DNA from: JBQCHF01 sp051953655 | GTDB taxonomy: Bacteria > Actinomycetota > Actinomycetes > Motilibacterales > Motilibacteraceae | DNA: 9,356 nucleotides | Direction of reading: 5' to 3' | NCBI GenBank assembly: GCA_051953655.1 | Contig: JBQCIO010000007.1 | Location: 1-9,356 of the forward strand | In this document: piece by piece, positions 1 to 5,863 of the stretch | How the letters are laid out: every line of letters starts with the position of its first letter | Position numbering within the stretch: the stretch's first letter is position 1 | The notes under the pieces: model-generated | Told to the model about the DNA's origin: nothing | The model's database searches: none | What the model saw: only the letters and a program-made list of their open reading frames with translations | Made by a program: the position numbers and the translations under genes

Positions 1-463
1 GTCCGGCGCCCACGACCCGCGGGCCAAGGCGCACGAGGTGGGGCTGGCGGTCACCGCCGGGGCGATCGAGGTCGACATGGTGATCGACCTGGGCCGGGCC
101 AAGGCCGGCGAGTGGGCCGCGGTGGAGGCCGACATCGCCACCGTCCGCGCGGCGACGTCCGGCAGCCTGCTCAAGGTGATCATCGAGGCGGCCGCCCTCA
201 CCGACGACGAGATCGCGGCCGCCTGCCGCGCCGCCGAGGCCGCTGGCGCCGACTACGTCAAGACCTCCACCGGCTTCCACCCCACCGGCGGCGCCTCGAC
301 GTCGGCCGTCGCGCTGATGGCCTCGGCCGTGGGCGACCGGCTCGGGGTGAAGGCCAGCGGCGGCATCCGCACCGCCGCCGACGCCGCCGCGATGGTGGCC
401 GCCGGCGCCACCCGGATCGGCTGCTCGGCGAGCGCGGCCATCCTGGCCGGCCTGCCCGAGTAG
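1..463 (+). CDS. deoC: Deoxyribose-phosphate aldolase (DERA), 3' part only
   Basis: This enzyme reversibly cleaves 2-deoxyribose-5-phosphate to glyceraldehyde-3-phosphate and acetaldehyde, the last step of deoxynucleoside catabolism in the cytoplasm. The gene enters from the left edge already in frame (codons start at base 2) and ends with TAG at 461-463, so about 154 C-terminal residues are visible and the N-terminal third is missing. The class I aldolase signature is intact. The Schiff-base lysine lies in YVKTSTGF (AAG at 260-262). The second active-site lysine is in GVKASGGIRT (AAG at 350-352). The conserved aspartate of EVDMVID is at 74-76, and LLKVIIE is the usual central strand. The internal ATG at 38 is not the true start, because the conserved reading frame continues upstream. 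The gene converges on the SRPBCC gene across two strong hairpins. Family identity is very secure. Confidence 0.96.
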   Translation, partial: SGAHDPRAKAHEVGLAVTAGAIEVDMVIDLGRAKAGEWAAVEADIATVRAATSGSLLKVIIEAAALTDDEIAAACRAAEAAGADYVKTSTGFHPTGGASTSAVALMASAVGDRLGVKASGGIRTAADAAAMVAAGATRIGCSASAAILAGLPE

Positions 464-484
464 CCCTCAGGCCGGGCCCGCTTC

Positions 485-512
485 GGAACGATCACGTCCG
501 CGTGATCGTTCC
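485..512. terminator. Perfect 12-bp hairpin, GATCACG family, copy A first element
   Basis: GGAACGATCACG (485-496) and CGTGATCGTTCC (501-512) are perfect reverse complements around the 4-base loop TCCG. The element lies 21 bases after the deoC stop, in the gap where deoC and the SRPBCC gene converge. There is no T-run on either side, so it is not a textbook intrinsic terminator. Its placement and two-way symmetry suggest a bidirectional terminator or a palindromic repeat. The same left arm recurs at 5705. Confidence 0.7.
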
Positions 513-513
513 A

Positions 514-545
514 TGCTTACCGCGACAGATCCGTCGCGGTAAGCA
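514..545. terminator. Perfect 13-bp hairpin, GCTTNCCG family, copy A second element
   Basis: TGCTTACCGCGAC (514-526) pairs perfectly with GTCGCGGTAAGCA (533-545) around the 6-base loop AGATCC. It starts one base after the preceding hairpin, so the pair forms a tandem two-stem structure between the convergent deoC and SRPBCC genes. A related stem with a compensatory base-pair change occurs at 5759-5809. No T-run follows. A third, short stem (GGGGC, loop TCA, GCCCC, 566-578) sits over the stop codon of the SRPBCC gene. Confidence 0.68.
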
Positions 546-570
546 GGGAACTTTCGCGGGGAGCAGGGGC

Positions 571-1017
571 TCAGCCCCCGTCCTGCACCTTCTGGTCGAC
601 CAGCGCGCGCAGCCGTTCCAGCGACTGGCCCAGCATGTCCTCGACCTCCTGGGCGGCCTGGCCGCCGTGGGTCTGCGCCTGGTCGCCGAGGAAGGACAGG
701 TGAATGGTCGCCTCGCTCGCGCCGGCCCCCTCGTCGGCGACCTGCAGCCAGCCGGAGTAGCGGCCGTCGCCCTTGCTGGCCCACTCCAGCCGCAGCTGGT
801 CCGGGCTGGCGTCGACGAACCCGTCGCGCGGGGCGTCGGGCACCAGCGGGCCCTCGGCCCGGACCTGCTGCGTGGTCGCGTCGCCGGAGCCGTCACCGCC
901 CGCCTGCAGGCTCAGGCCGTGCGGCATCCAGTCCTCGCGCAGCGTGGGGTCCGAGGCCAGGTCGAACACGATCTCGCGCGGGGCCGGCATGCCCAGCGCC
1001 CGCTCGAACTCCGCCAT
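571..1017 (-). CDS. SRPBCC-fold (START/polyketide cyclase-like) small protein
   Basis: This 148-residue protein has the size and pattern of a stand-alone SRPBCC domain, the helix-grip fold that binds hydrophobic ligands. The N-terminal strand is followed by the typical FDLASDPTLREDWMP segment (about residues 18-32), where these proteins read 'phase/area, W'. Antiparallel strands follow (LRLEWASKGDGRYSGWLQVAD and ATIHLSFLG), then a long amphipathic C-terminal helix with MLGQSLERLRALVDQ. No signal peptide or membrane segment is seen, so it should be cytoplasmic. The ATG at 1017-1015 is preceded by a strong Shine-Dalgarno, GGAGGAG at 1031-1025, seven bases away, which fixes the start. It is transcribed alone, with a 238-base gap upstream. 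The ligand or enzymatic role cannot be deduced. The fold assignment is fairly confident, and 'polyketide cyclase' would be over-reading. Confidence 0.85.
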   Translation of the reverse strand: MAEFERALGMPAPREIVFDLASDPTLREDWMPHGLSLQAGGDGSGDATTQQVRAEGPLVPDAPRDGFVDASPDQLRLEWASKGDGRYSGWLQVADEGAGASEATIHLSFLGDQAQTHGGQAAQEVEDMLGQSLERLRALVDQKVQDGG

Positions 1018-1255
1018 CGTGCAGCTCCTCCCGCGCGGCCGGACCCTCCGGCGCGCGAGACGTCCCCTACCCGCGCAGCCGTCGCCAACCGCGCGGGCGC
1101 CCTCGACGTCGGGAGCCGAGCGCCGCGGCGGCTCCCGTGTCCGGTTCGCGCAGGCGACCCCCGGGCCTGACGCGGCGCGTCGAGCCCGAAGGGACCCGAC
1201 ACGCCGGCGCCTGCCTGCGCAGAACGGTCAACAGCCACCCGGGCGCCCCGCACCC
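1018..1255 (-). promoter_or_regulatory. Upstream region of the SRPBCC gene
   Basis: This 238-base non-coding gap lies between the end of the FAD oxidoreductase gene and the start of the SRPBCC gene, both on the - strand, so it should hold a terminator for the former and a promoter for the latter. An 8-bp inverted repeat, GGGAGCCG (1111-1118) and CGGCTCCC (1129-1136) around a 10-base loop, could be either. A TTGACC hexamer on the - strand (1231-1226) resembles a -35 box, but no -10 box lies at the right distance. The ribosome binding site at 1031-1025 is clear. No small gene was recognised. Confidence 0.35.
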
Positions 1256-2644
1256 CTACTCGGTCGGGTGGTTGCCCAGCACCAGCCCGGTCGGGTCGTA
1301 GGCCGCCCGGACCGCGCGCAGCCGCGCGACCGTGGCCTCGCCGTGGAACCGCTCGAGCGGCCGGTGGGACTCGGTGAGGTTGCGGAACGAGCGGCCGGCG
1401 TCCCACGGCGAGAGCGCGTCCAGGACCGCCGCGGTGGCGCCCAGCACCACCCGCTCGGCCTCGGGCACCGGCGCGATGCCCACGCAGAACAGGGAGAACG
1501 CCGCGTCCAGCGCGCCTGCGGCACCGCAGTCCTCGGGCTCGCGGGCCAGCGCCCCGCCGAGGTGGCGCAGCTCCACCGACAGCAGCGGGCACGGCGCCCC
1601 CGGCCCGGCCGCGCCGAGCAGCGCGTCGACGGCGGCGTCGTCGAGGTCGCGCAGCAGGGTTCCGTCGCCGGCACCGGGCACCGGGCCGGGCGGGTCCATG
1701 TGCAGCGCGGCCAACGCGGGCACCGGGACGGTCGCCACGGTGTCGATGGCCGGGCCCAGCGCGCGCAGCGGCGCGAGCAGCCCGTCGGCCCCCTCCGCCG
1801 TGCCCTGGTGGGCCACCTCGACGACGACGAACGCGCCGCCGCGCAGCGGCTCGGGGATGTCCTCCAGCGGCGGGAGACGCAGCAGCCGCCCGCACGACAT
1901 CGTCTCCTCGGGCACCGCGTCGGTCCACGCCCGCCAGGCGCGCAGCACCTCGCCGGCCCGCTCCAGCGGCCAGAACATCGCCCCGGCCACCAGCTCGCGC
2001 AGCGGGTGCAGCCGCAGGGTGACCGCCGTGACGACGGCCAGCGGCCCACCGCCCTTGAGCGCCCACAGCAGGTCGGCGTCCTGGTCGGCGTCGATCCGGC
2101 GCTGCTCGCCGTCGGCGGTGACGACCTCCATCGCGACGACGTCGCGCGCGGCCAGCCCGTGCTTGCGGCCCAGCCAGGACAGCCCGCCGCCCAGGACGTA
2201 GCCGACCACGCCGACGTCGGCGGCCGAGCCGGCCTGCACCGCCAGCCCGTGCTCGGCGGCCGCGGCGACGACGTCGGCCCAGACGGCGCCGGCCTCCACC
2301 CGCGCCAGCTGGGAGACCGGGTCCACGCTCACCGCGCGCATCGCGCCGGTGCGCAGCAGCAGCGCGTCGGCCAGGCGGCCGGCGAGCGGGGCGGCGCCGT
2401 GCCCGGTGCCCTGCGGGGCGACCCGCAGCCCGTGCTCGGCGGCGAAGCGCACCGTGGCCGCGACGTCGTCGGCGCCGGCCGCCTGCACGACGGCCACCGG
2501 GTGCTGGGGCACGTTGACCAGCCACGCCATCCGCGCGACGTCCCACTCGGGGTCGGCCGCGGTGACGAGCCGGCCGGTCAGCCGGGCGGCGAGGTCGGCC
2601 AGCGGCGGCGCCGGCCGTTCGGCGACGGACAGGTCGAGGGACAT
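1256..2644 (-). CDS. FAD-linked oxidoreductase, BBE-like (PCMH/VAO superfamily)
   Basis: This is a 462-residue flavin-dependent oxidase or dehydrogenase with an N-terminal FAD-binding domain (roughly residues 35-215) and a C-terminal berberine-bridge-enzyme-type segment (YDPTGLVLGNHPTE, 449-462). The FAD region shows QGTGHG (His82 in the position of the 8-alpha-linked histidine), VGVVGYVLGGGLSWLGRKHGL (144-164) and DLLWALKGGG (191-200). In bicovalent members a cysteine lies in GTCPTVG; here the equivalent stretch is GSAADVG, so Ala141 replaces Cys and only a single covalent link is expected. There is no signal peptide. The ATG at 2644-2642 has AGGAG four bases upstream, and conserved-looking sequence begins there. 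An upstream start at 2845 would add 67 low-complexity residues unlike the family. Substrate is unknown (sugars, alkaloids and polyketides are all precedents). It appears to be monocistronic. Confidence 0.9.
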   Translation of the reverse strand: MSLDLSVAERPAPPLADLAARLTGRLVTAADPEWDVARMAWLVNVPQHPVAVVQAAGADDVAATVRFAAEHGLRVAPQGTGHGAAPLAGRLADALLLRTGAMRAVSVDPVSQLARVEAGAVWADVVAAAAEHGLAVQAGSAADVGVVGYVLGGGLSWLGRKHGLAARDVVAMEVVTADGEQRRIDADQDADLLWALKGGGPLAVVTAVTLRLHPLRELVAGAMFWPLERAGEVLRAWRAWTDAVPEETMSCGRLLRLPPLEDIPEPLRGGAFVVVEVAHQGTAEGADGLLAPLRALGPAIDTVATVPVPALAALHMDPPGPVPGAGDGTLLRDLDDAAVDALLGAAGPGAPCPLLSVELRHLGGALAREPEDCGAAGALDAAFSLFCVGIAPVPEAERVVLGATAAVLDALSPWDAGRSFRNLTESHRPLERFHGEATVARLRAVRAAYDPTGLVLGNHPTE

Positions 2645-2905
2645 GCTGCTCCTAGGGAGGTGGTGGTCAGGCAGACCCGAAGCCCCGTGGAACGGCCGCC
2701 CGGAGAGGTCCCGACATCGTGACGGGGACCGGGATCGCGCTGCCGGCCATTTCGCGCCCGCCCCGCCACCGGTCGAGGACGAGCAGTGAGCGCACCACCA
2801 CGGTCCGCCGACGTCGGAGCGCGCCCGGGCCGTCGGCGTGAGCACAAGGTGCTGAACCGCGCCGCAGCGGATCGTGGAGACGAGCCGATCGCCGCCGCCG
2901 ATGCC
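2645..2905 (-). promoter_or_regulatory. Gap between the exporter operon and the FAD oxidoreductase
   Basis: These 261 non-coding bases should contain the end of the ABC exporter transcript and the promoter of the oxidoreductase. The only local structure seen near the permease stop is a weak 5-bp stem, AGCAC/GTGCT around AAG (2841-2853), without a T-run, so it is a poor terminator. The 10-base palindrome CCGACGTCGG (2808-2817) also occurs inside coding sequence in this window, so it is not taken as an operator. No convincing -35/-10 pair and no small gene were recognised. The ribosome binding site AGGAG at 2653-2649 belongs to the oxidoreductase. Confidence 0.35.
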
Positions 2906-3946
2906 CTACTGCAGGTCGCGACGCCGGAACAGCACCGTGCCCACCGCCAGCACGGCGGCGGTGACGACCCCGAGCACCAGCCCGCCGTGCAGGTTGGACA
3001 GGTGGACCTCGACGAAGTTCTGCACGTTGCCGTTCGCATCCACGGCGGTGCCCGGGTAGCCGATCGTGATGCCGCCCGGGCTCACCAGCGCGCCCACGTT
3101 GTCGCTCACCAGCCACTGCTGCCAGGCCGGCCGGACCGCCCGCACCAGGTTCTCCAGCACCGCGAACCACACGAACGCGACGCCGAGGGCCGCGCCGGTG
3201 TTGCGGATGAGGTTGGCCAGGCCGAATCCCAGCAGCGCCACCAGCACGACGAGCAGGACGCCGCGCGCCTGCACGCCGAGCACCTGGCCCAGCCAACCGT
3301 CCGGCACATCGGTGACACCCCGGGTGGCGGCCAGGAACCGGGCCGCGCCCGCCCAGACCACCTGCGCCAGCACGGCCAGCACCGCGGAGGTGACCGCGAC
3401 GACGAGGGCCTTGGTGCCCACCACCTTGAGCCGGCGCGGCTCCCAGAACAGCAGCGCCGTCATCGTCTTGGTCGACCACTCCGCGCCGACGTAGGTGGCG
3501 CCGATGAGGAACATGACCGCCGCCGAGCCGGCCGCCACGCCCAGCGCGCCGTTGGAGTACTCGGTCGCCAGCGCGAACGGGGCCTTGCCGATGAACTGCT
3601 CCACCGGGAGCTGGTCAGCGGTGAGCGGCGGCCCGCACAGCTCCTCGGCCGAGCTCACCCCCGGCGGCAGCGGCGAGGGCGGGTTGGCCAGGCACTGCTG
3701 GCGCGCGGCCTCCTGCTCGGCCAGCACCTGCGCCTGCTTGGTCCGGGCGTCGTCGAGAATCGCCTGGTTGGGCTTGGAGAACTGCGTGGTGGCGATGACG
3801 AGAGCCACCAGATAGCCCAGCGCGCCGAGGATCACCAGCAGGCGCACGAAGCGGCGCGCGGTCATCCGGTGCAGCTCGGCGGCCAGCAGCGACGGGCGGC
3901 GGGTCCGGACCTCGGCGGCCGGACCGGTCAGGGTGGCGGCGGTCAT
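2906..3946 (-). CDS. ABC-2 type exporter permease subunit
   Basis: This 346-residue integral membrane protein is the transmembrane half of the exporter whose ATPase is encoded just upstream. Six hydrophobic segments can be read at about residues 34-53, 134-153, 177-200, 227-247, 250-269 and 319-340. Between the first two lies an ~80-residue extracytoplasmic loop with a charged helical stretch (about 61-84) and two cysteines (Cys85 and Cys104) flanking a proline-rich linker, which could form a disulfide. The ATG at 3946-3944 overlaps the TGA of the ATPase gene (ATGA at 3943-3946). A GGAGGAGG ribosome site lies inside the ATPase's last codons, so translation is probably coupled. The far longer open frame that continues to 5410 runs antisense-free of stops only by GC bias and is not part of the protein. 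Substrate is unknown; family precedents include antibiotics, lipids and peptides. Confidence 0.92.
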   Translation of the reverse strand: MTAATLTGPAAEVRTRRPSLLAAELHRMTARRFVRLLVILGALGYLVALVIATTQFSKPNQAILDDARTKQAQVLAEQEAARQQCLANPPSPLPPGVSSAEELCGPPLTADQLPVEQFIGKAPFALATEYSNGALGVAAGSAAVMFLIGATYVGAEWSTKTMTALLFWEPRRLKVVGTKALVVAVTSAVLAVLAQVVWAGAARFLAATRGVTDVPDGWLGQVLGVQARGVLLVVLVALLGFGLANLIRNTGAALGVAFVWFAVLENLVRAVRPAWQQWLVSDNVGALVSPGGITIGYPGTAVDANGNVQNFVEVHLSNLHGGLVLGVVTAAVLAVGTVLFRRRDLQ

Positions 3947-4914
3947 CGGGCCTCCTCCGTGATCGGCGCGACGGGTGCCGGAGCCGGGCCGGGCGGTGGT
4001 GCGCCGGCGTCGGAGGTGAGGTCGAGGAAGACGCTCTCCAGGTCGGCGGCCATCGGCGTGAGCTCGGACAGGTAGTGGCCGGCCTGGGCGAGCACCCGGG
4101 TCACGTCGGAGGGGTGCGGGGCGCCGGAGACCAGCCACGCGTCTCCCATCGAGGTGACCTTCCAGCCGGCGGCCTCGAGCACCGCGCGGGCCGCGGGCGG
4201 GTCGGGCACGCACACCCGCAGGTCGCCGGTGGAGCGCGCGGCGAGCACCTCGCCCACCGGACCGGAGGCCACGCAGCGCCCGCGAGCCATGATCGAGACC
4301 GAGTCGCACACCTGCTGCACCTCGGTGAGCAGGTGCGAGGACAGGAACACGGTGGTGTGCTGCTGGGCGCCGAGCTGCCGGATGAGCTCGCGCACCTCGC
4401 GGATGCCGGCCGGGTCCAGCCCGTTGCTGGGCTCGTCCAGGATGAGCAGGCGCGGGGCCTTGAGCAGCGCGGCGGCGATGCCCAGGCGCTGCTTCATGCC
4501 GAGCGAGTAGCCCTTGAACCGGTCGTCGGCGCGCTCGCGCAGGTCGACGATCTCGAGGCACTCCTCCACCCGCGCCTCGCTGACGCCGGCGGTGCGGGCG
4601 AGCAGCCGCAGGTTGCGCCGGCCGGAGAACCCCGGGAAGAACAGCGGGGTCTCCACCAGCGCGCCCACCCCGCCGACGACGTCGGGCAGCGACGCGGGCA
4701 CCTCCTGGCCGAGCAGCCGCAGCCGGCCGGCGTCGGCGCTCACCAGGCCCAGCAGCACCCGGATAGTGGTTGTCTTGCCCGACCCGTTGGGGCCGAGGAA
4801 GCCGTGGACGCCGCCCTCCTCCACCACCAGGTCCAACCCGTCCAGCGCCCGCTGCGGCGGCTTGCGCCAGCGGCGGTACTCCTTGCGCGCGCCGACGACC
4901 TCGATGACCGGCAT
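3943..4914 (-). CDS. ABC exporter ATP-binding subunit (CcmA/BcrA-like)
   Basis: This 323-residue cytoplasmic ATPase powers the permease encoded downstream. All nucleotide-binding motifs are intact: Walker A GPNGSGKT (41-48), signature YSLGMKQRLG (136-145, the variant usual in BcrA/drug-export ATPases), Walker B LLILDEP (156-162, catalytic Glu161), D-loop SNGLD, and switch His194 in SSHLL. The Q-loop position reads ALVETP, with Glu88 in place of Gln, which is common in BcrA-type proteins. A C-terminal extension of ~100 residues follows the ATPase core and ends in a proline/alanine-rich tail (about 306-320) rich in PPPGPAPAP. The ATG at 4914-4912 has GGAGGG three bases upstream. It is the first gene of the two-gene operon and starts opposite the uridine-kinase-like gene across 160 bases. 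Regulation may involve the CTCAGGG repeats there. Confidence 0.95.
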   Translation of the reverse strand: MPVIEVVGARKEYRRWRKPPQRALDGLDLVVEEGGVHGFLGPNGSGKTTTIRVLLGLVSADAGRLRLLGQEVPASLPDVVGGVGALVETPLFFPGFSGRRNLRLLARTAGVSEARVEECLEIVDLRERADDRFKGYSLGMKQRLGIAAALLKAPRLLILDEPSNGLDPAGIREVRELIRQLGAQQHTTVFLSSHLLTEVQQVCDSVSIMARGRCVASGPVGEVLAARSTGDLRVCVPDPPAARAVLEAAGWKVTSMGDAWLVSGAPHPSDVTRVLAQAGHYLSELTPMAADLESVFLDLTSDAGAPPPGPAPAPVAPITEEAR

Positions 4915-5074
4915 CCACCCTCCCCTGTCCCCGCCGTCCCCCGACGTCGGTGCGGGGTCGAGCCTCCCACGCCGGTTCGGGCCCGGCCTCCATCTCAGGG
5001 AGGAGCGGCGCGTCCTGCCCGCTCAGGGTCGTCCCCGACCGGTCGCTCAGGGGGGCGTGGAAGGATGCCGCCCC
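4915..5074. promoter_or_regulatory. Divergent promoter region with three CTCAGGG repeats
   Basis: This 160-base gap separates the start of the exporter operon (-) from the uridine-kinase-like gene (+), so promoters for both should lie here. The heptamer CTCAGGG occurs three times in the same orientation at 4994-5000, 5022-5028 and 5046-5052; I saw no further copy elsewhere in the window. The middle copy is part of an imperfect inverted repeat, TCAGGG-TCGT-CCCCGA (5023-5038). Repeats like these could bind a regulator of the exporter, but no regulator gene is visible in the window. No clear -35/-10 boxes were identified. Confidence 0.45.
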
Positions 5075-5725
5075 GTGGGCCAGCCGACCGACGCCGCGGG
5101 CGACAGCGCGCCGAGGGCGCGGGTGCTGCTGCTCACCGGGCCGTCCGGCTCGGGCAAGACCCGCCTGGCTCGCGCCAGCGGCCTGCCGGTGCTCAACCTC
5201 GACGACTTCTACAAGGACGGCGACGACCCCACGCTGCCCCGCCAGGAGCACCTGGGCATCGTCGACTGGGACGACCCGGCCACCTGGGACGCCGACGCCG
5301 CCGTCGCGACCCTGGACCGGCTGGCCCGCAGCGGCACGGCCGACGTCCCGGTCTACGACATCTCGACCAGCCGGCGGGTCGGCCACCGGCCGTTCTCGGT
5401 GCACGGCCACCCGGCCTTCGTGGCCGAGGGCATCTTCGCGGCGGAGGTGGCGGCCGCGTGCGCCGCGCTGGGGATCCTGGCCGACGCCGTCGTCGTCGCC
5501 CGCCGGCCGTGGAAGAACTTCCTGCGCCGGCTGGCCCGCGACCTGGCCGAGCGGCGGAAGCCGCCCCTCACCCTGGTCCGTCGCGGCTGGGCGCTGATGC
5601 GCGGCGAGGCCGGCGTCGTCGCCCGGCAGGTGGCGCTGGGGGCGCGGGCGTGCACGGCCGCGGAGACGGCCGCGCTGCTGAAGGCCCTGGCCGGCGGCCC
5701 GGTCGGAACGATCACGAGGCCGTGA
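5075..5725 (+). CDS. Uridine kinase-like P-loop NTPase
   Basis: This is a 216-residue soluble P-loop kinase resembling uridine kinases, which phosphorylate uridine or cytidine for pyrimidine salvage. Seen directly are the P-loop GPSGSGKT (22-29), the NLDDFYK motif (41-47) typical of uridine kinase, DWDDP (64-68), FVAEGIF (115-121, the strand carrying the conserved Glu), and an arginine-rich lid-like segment RRPWKNFLRRLARDLAERRK (143-162). The GTG at 5075 is chosen because GGAAGGA lies nine bases upstream; an in-frame GTG at 5057 would add six residues. The open frame continues far upstream without being coding. The last six codons and the stop (5705-5725) lie inside a hairpin of the GATCACG family, giving the C-terminus GTITRP. 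Neighbouring deoC and add fit nucleoside salvage, but the true substrate is not proven; many actinobacterial paralogues are annotated only as ATP-binding proteins. Confidence 0.85.
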   Translation: MGQPTDAAGDSAPRARVLLLTGPSGSGKTRLARASGLPVLNLDDFYKDGDDPTLPRQEHLGIVDWDDPATWDADAAVATLDRLARSGTADVPVYDISTSRRVGHRPFSVHGHPAFVAEGIFAAEVAAACAALGILADAVVVARRPWKNFLRRLARDLAERRKPPLTLVRRGWALMRGEAGVVARQVALGARACTAAETAALLKALAGGPVGTITRP

Positions 5726-5732
5726 TCCTTCC
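5705..5732. terminator. GATCACG-family hairpin, copy B first element
   Basis: GGAACGATCACG (5705-5716), loop AGGC, and CGTGATCCTTCC (5721-5732) form a 12-bp stem with one C-C mismatch. The left arm is identical to that at 485-496. The stem contains the last six codons and the TGA of the uridine-kinase-like gene, so the ribosome must unwind it before release. It lies at a convergent junction, like copy A, and no T-run follows. Confidence 0.65.
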
Positions 5733-5751
5733 GGCTTCGGTCGCCTGAGAA

Positions 5752-5820
5752 GATCACTGCTTCCCGCCGCGATCTACCGCTCTCCGCCGTGAATTCAACG
5801 GCGGGAAGCGACCAGTGGTC
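5752..5820. terminator. Long branched stem, GCTTNCCG family, copy B second element
   Basis: GCTTCCCGCCG (5759-5769) pairs perfectly with CGGCGGGAAGC (5799-5809). The stem extends outward after a 4-base bulge through GATCACT (5752-5758) and AGTGGTC (5814-5820), with one G-T pair. Inside the 29-base loop, CCGCCGT (5784-5790) can alternatively pair with ACGGCGG (5798-5804), so two folds exclude each other. The outer stem matches copy A at 514-545 in its GCTTNCCG arm and its GATC in the loop. It sits between the converging uridine-kinase-like and amylase genes. Confidence 0.6.
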
Positions 5821-5839
5821 ACGTCAACGTGATCGTTGG
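5812..5839 (+). terminator. GATCACG-family hairpin, degenerate third element of copy B
   Basis: CCAGTGGTCACG (5812-5823), loop TCAA, and CGTGATCGTTGG (5828-5839) form a 12-bp stem as + strand RNA, using three G-U pairs. In the - strand transcript those three pairs become A-C mismatches, so the hairpin is stronger for transcription arriving from the uridine-kinase-like gene. It shares bases 5812-5820 with the outer part of the preceding stem, so the two compete. It lies 24 bases beyond the stop codon of the amylase gene. Confidence 0.5.
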
Positions 5840-5863
5840 CACCGGGCCGCGGTTGGCGGGCCC

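Noticed and set aside
1111..1136. Inverted repeat GGGAGCCG/CGGCTCCC as a terminator of the oxidoreductase gene
   Set aside because: It lies about 120 bases past the stop, has a 10-base loop and no T-run, and an 8-bp GC-rich repeat is not surprising at this composition.
2645..2845. Extension of the FAD oxidoreductase to an upstream start at 2845
   Set aside because: The extra 67 residues are Arg/Ser/Pro/Gly-rich and unlike the family's N-terminus, while ATG 2644 has a ribosome site directly before it.
2808..4950. The palindrome CCGACGTCGG upstream of both the oxidoreductase (2808-2817) and the exporter (4941-4950), with a shorter CGACGTCG at 1104-1111
   Set aside because: The same sequence also occurs inside coding regions here (for example near 2211-2222), and GACGTCG is frequent in these codons, so it is not evidence of a shared regulator.
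3947..5410. The permease frame stays open to 5410, giving an apparent 834-residue protein
   Set aside because: The upstream part is Arg/Gly/Ala-rich read-through antisense to, or out of frame with, the well-supported ATPase and kinase-like genes. The ATGA overlap and ribosome site fix the permease start at 3946.
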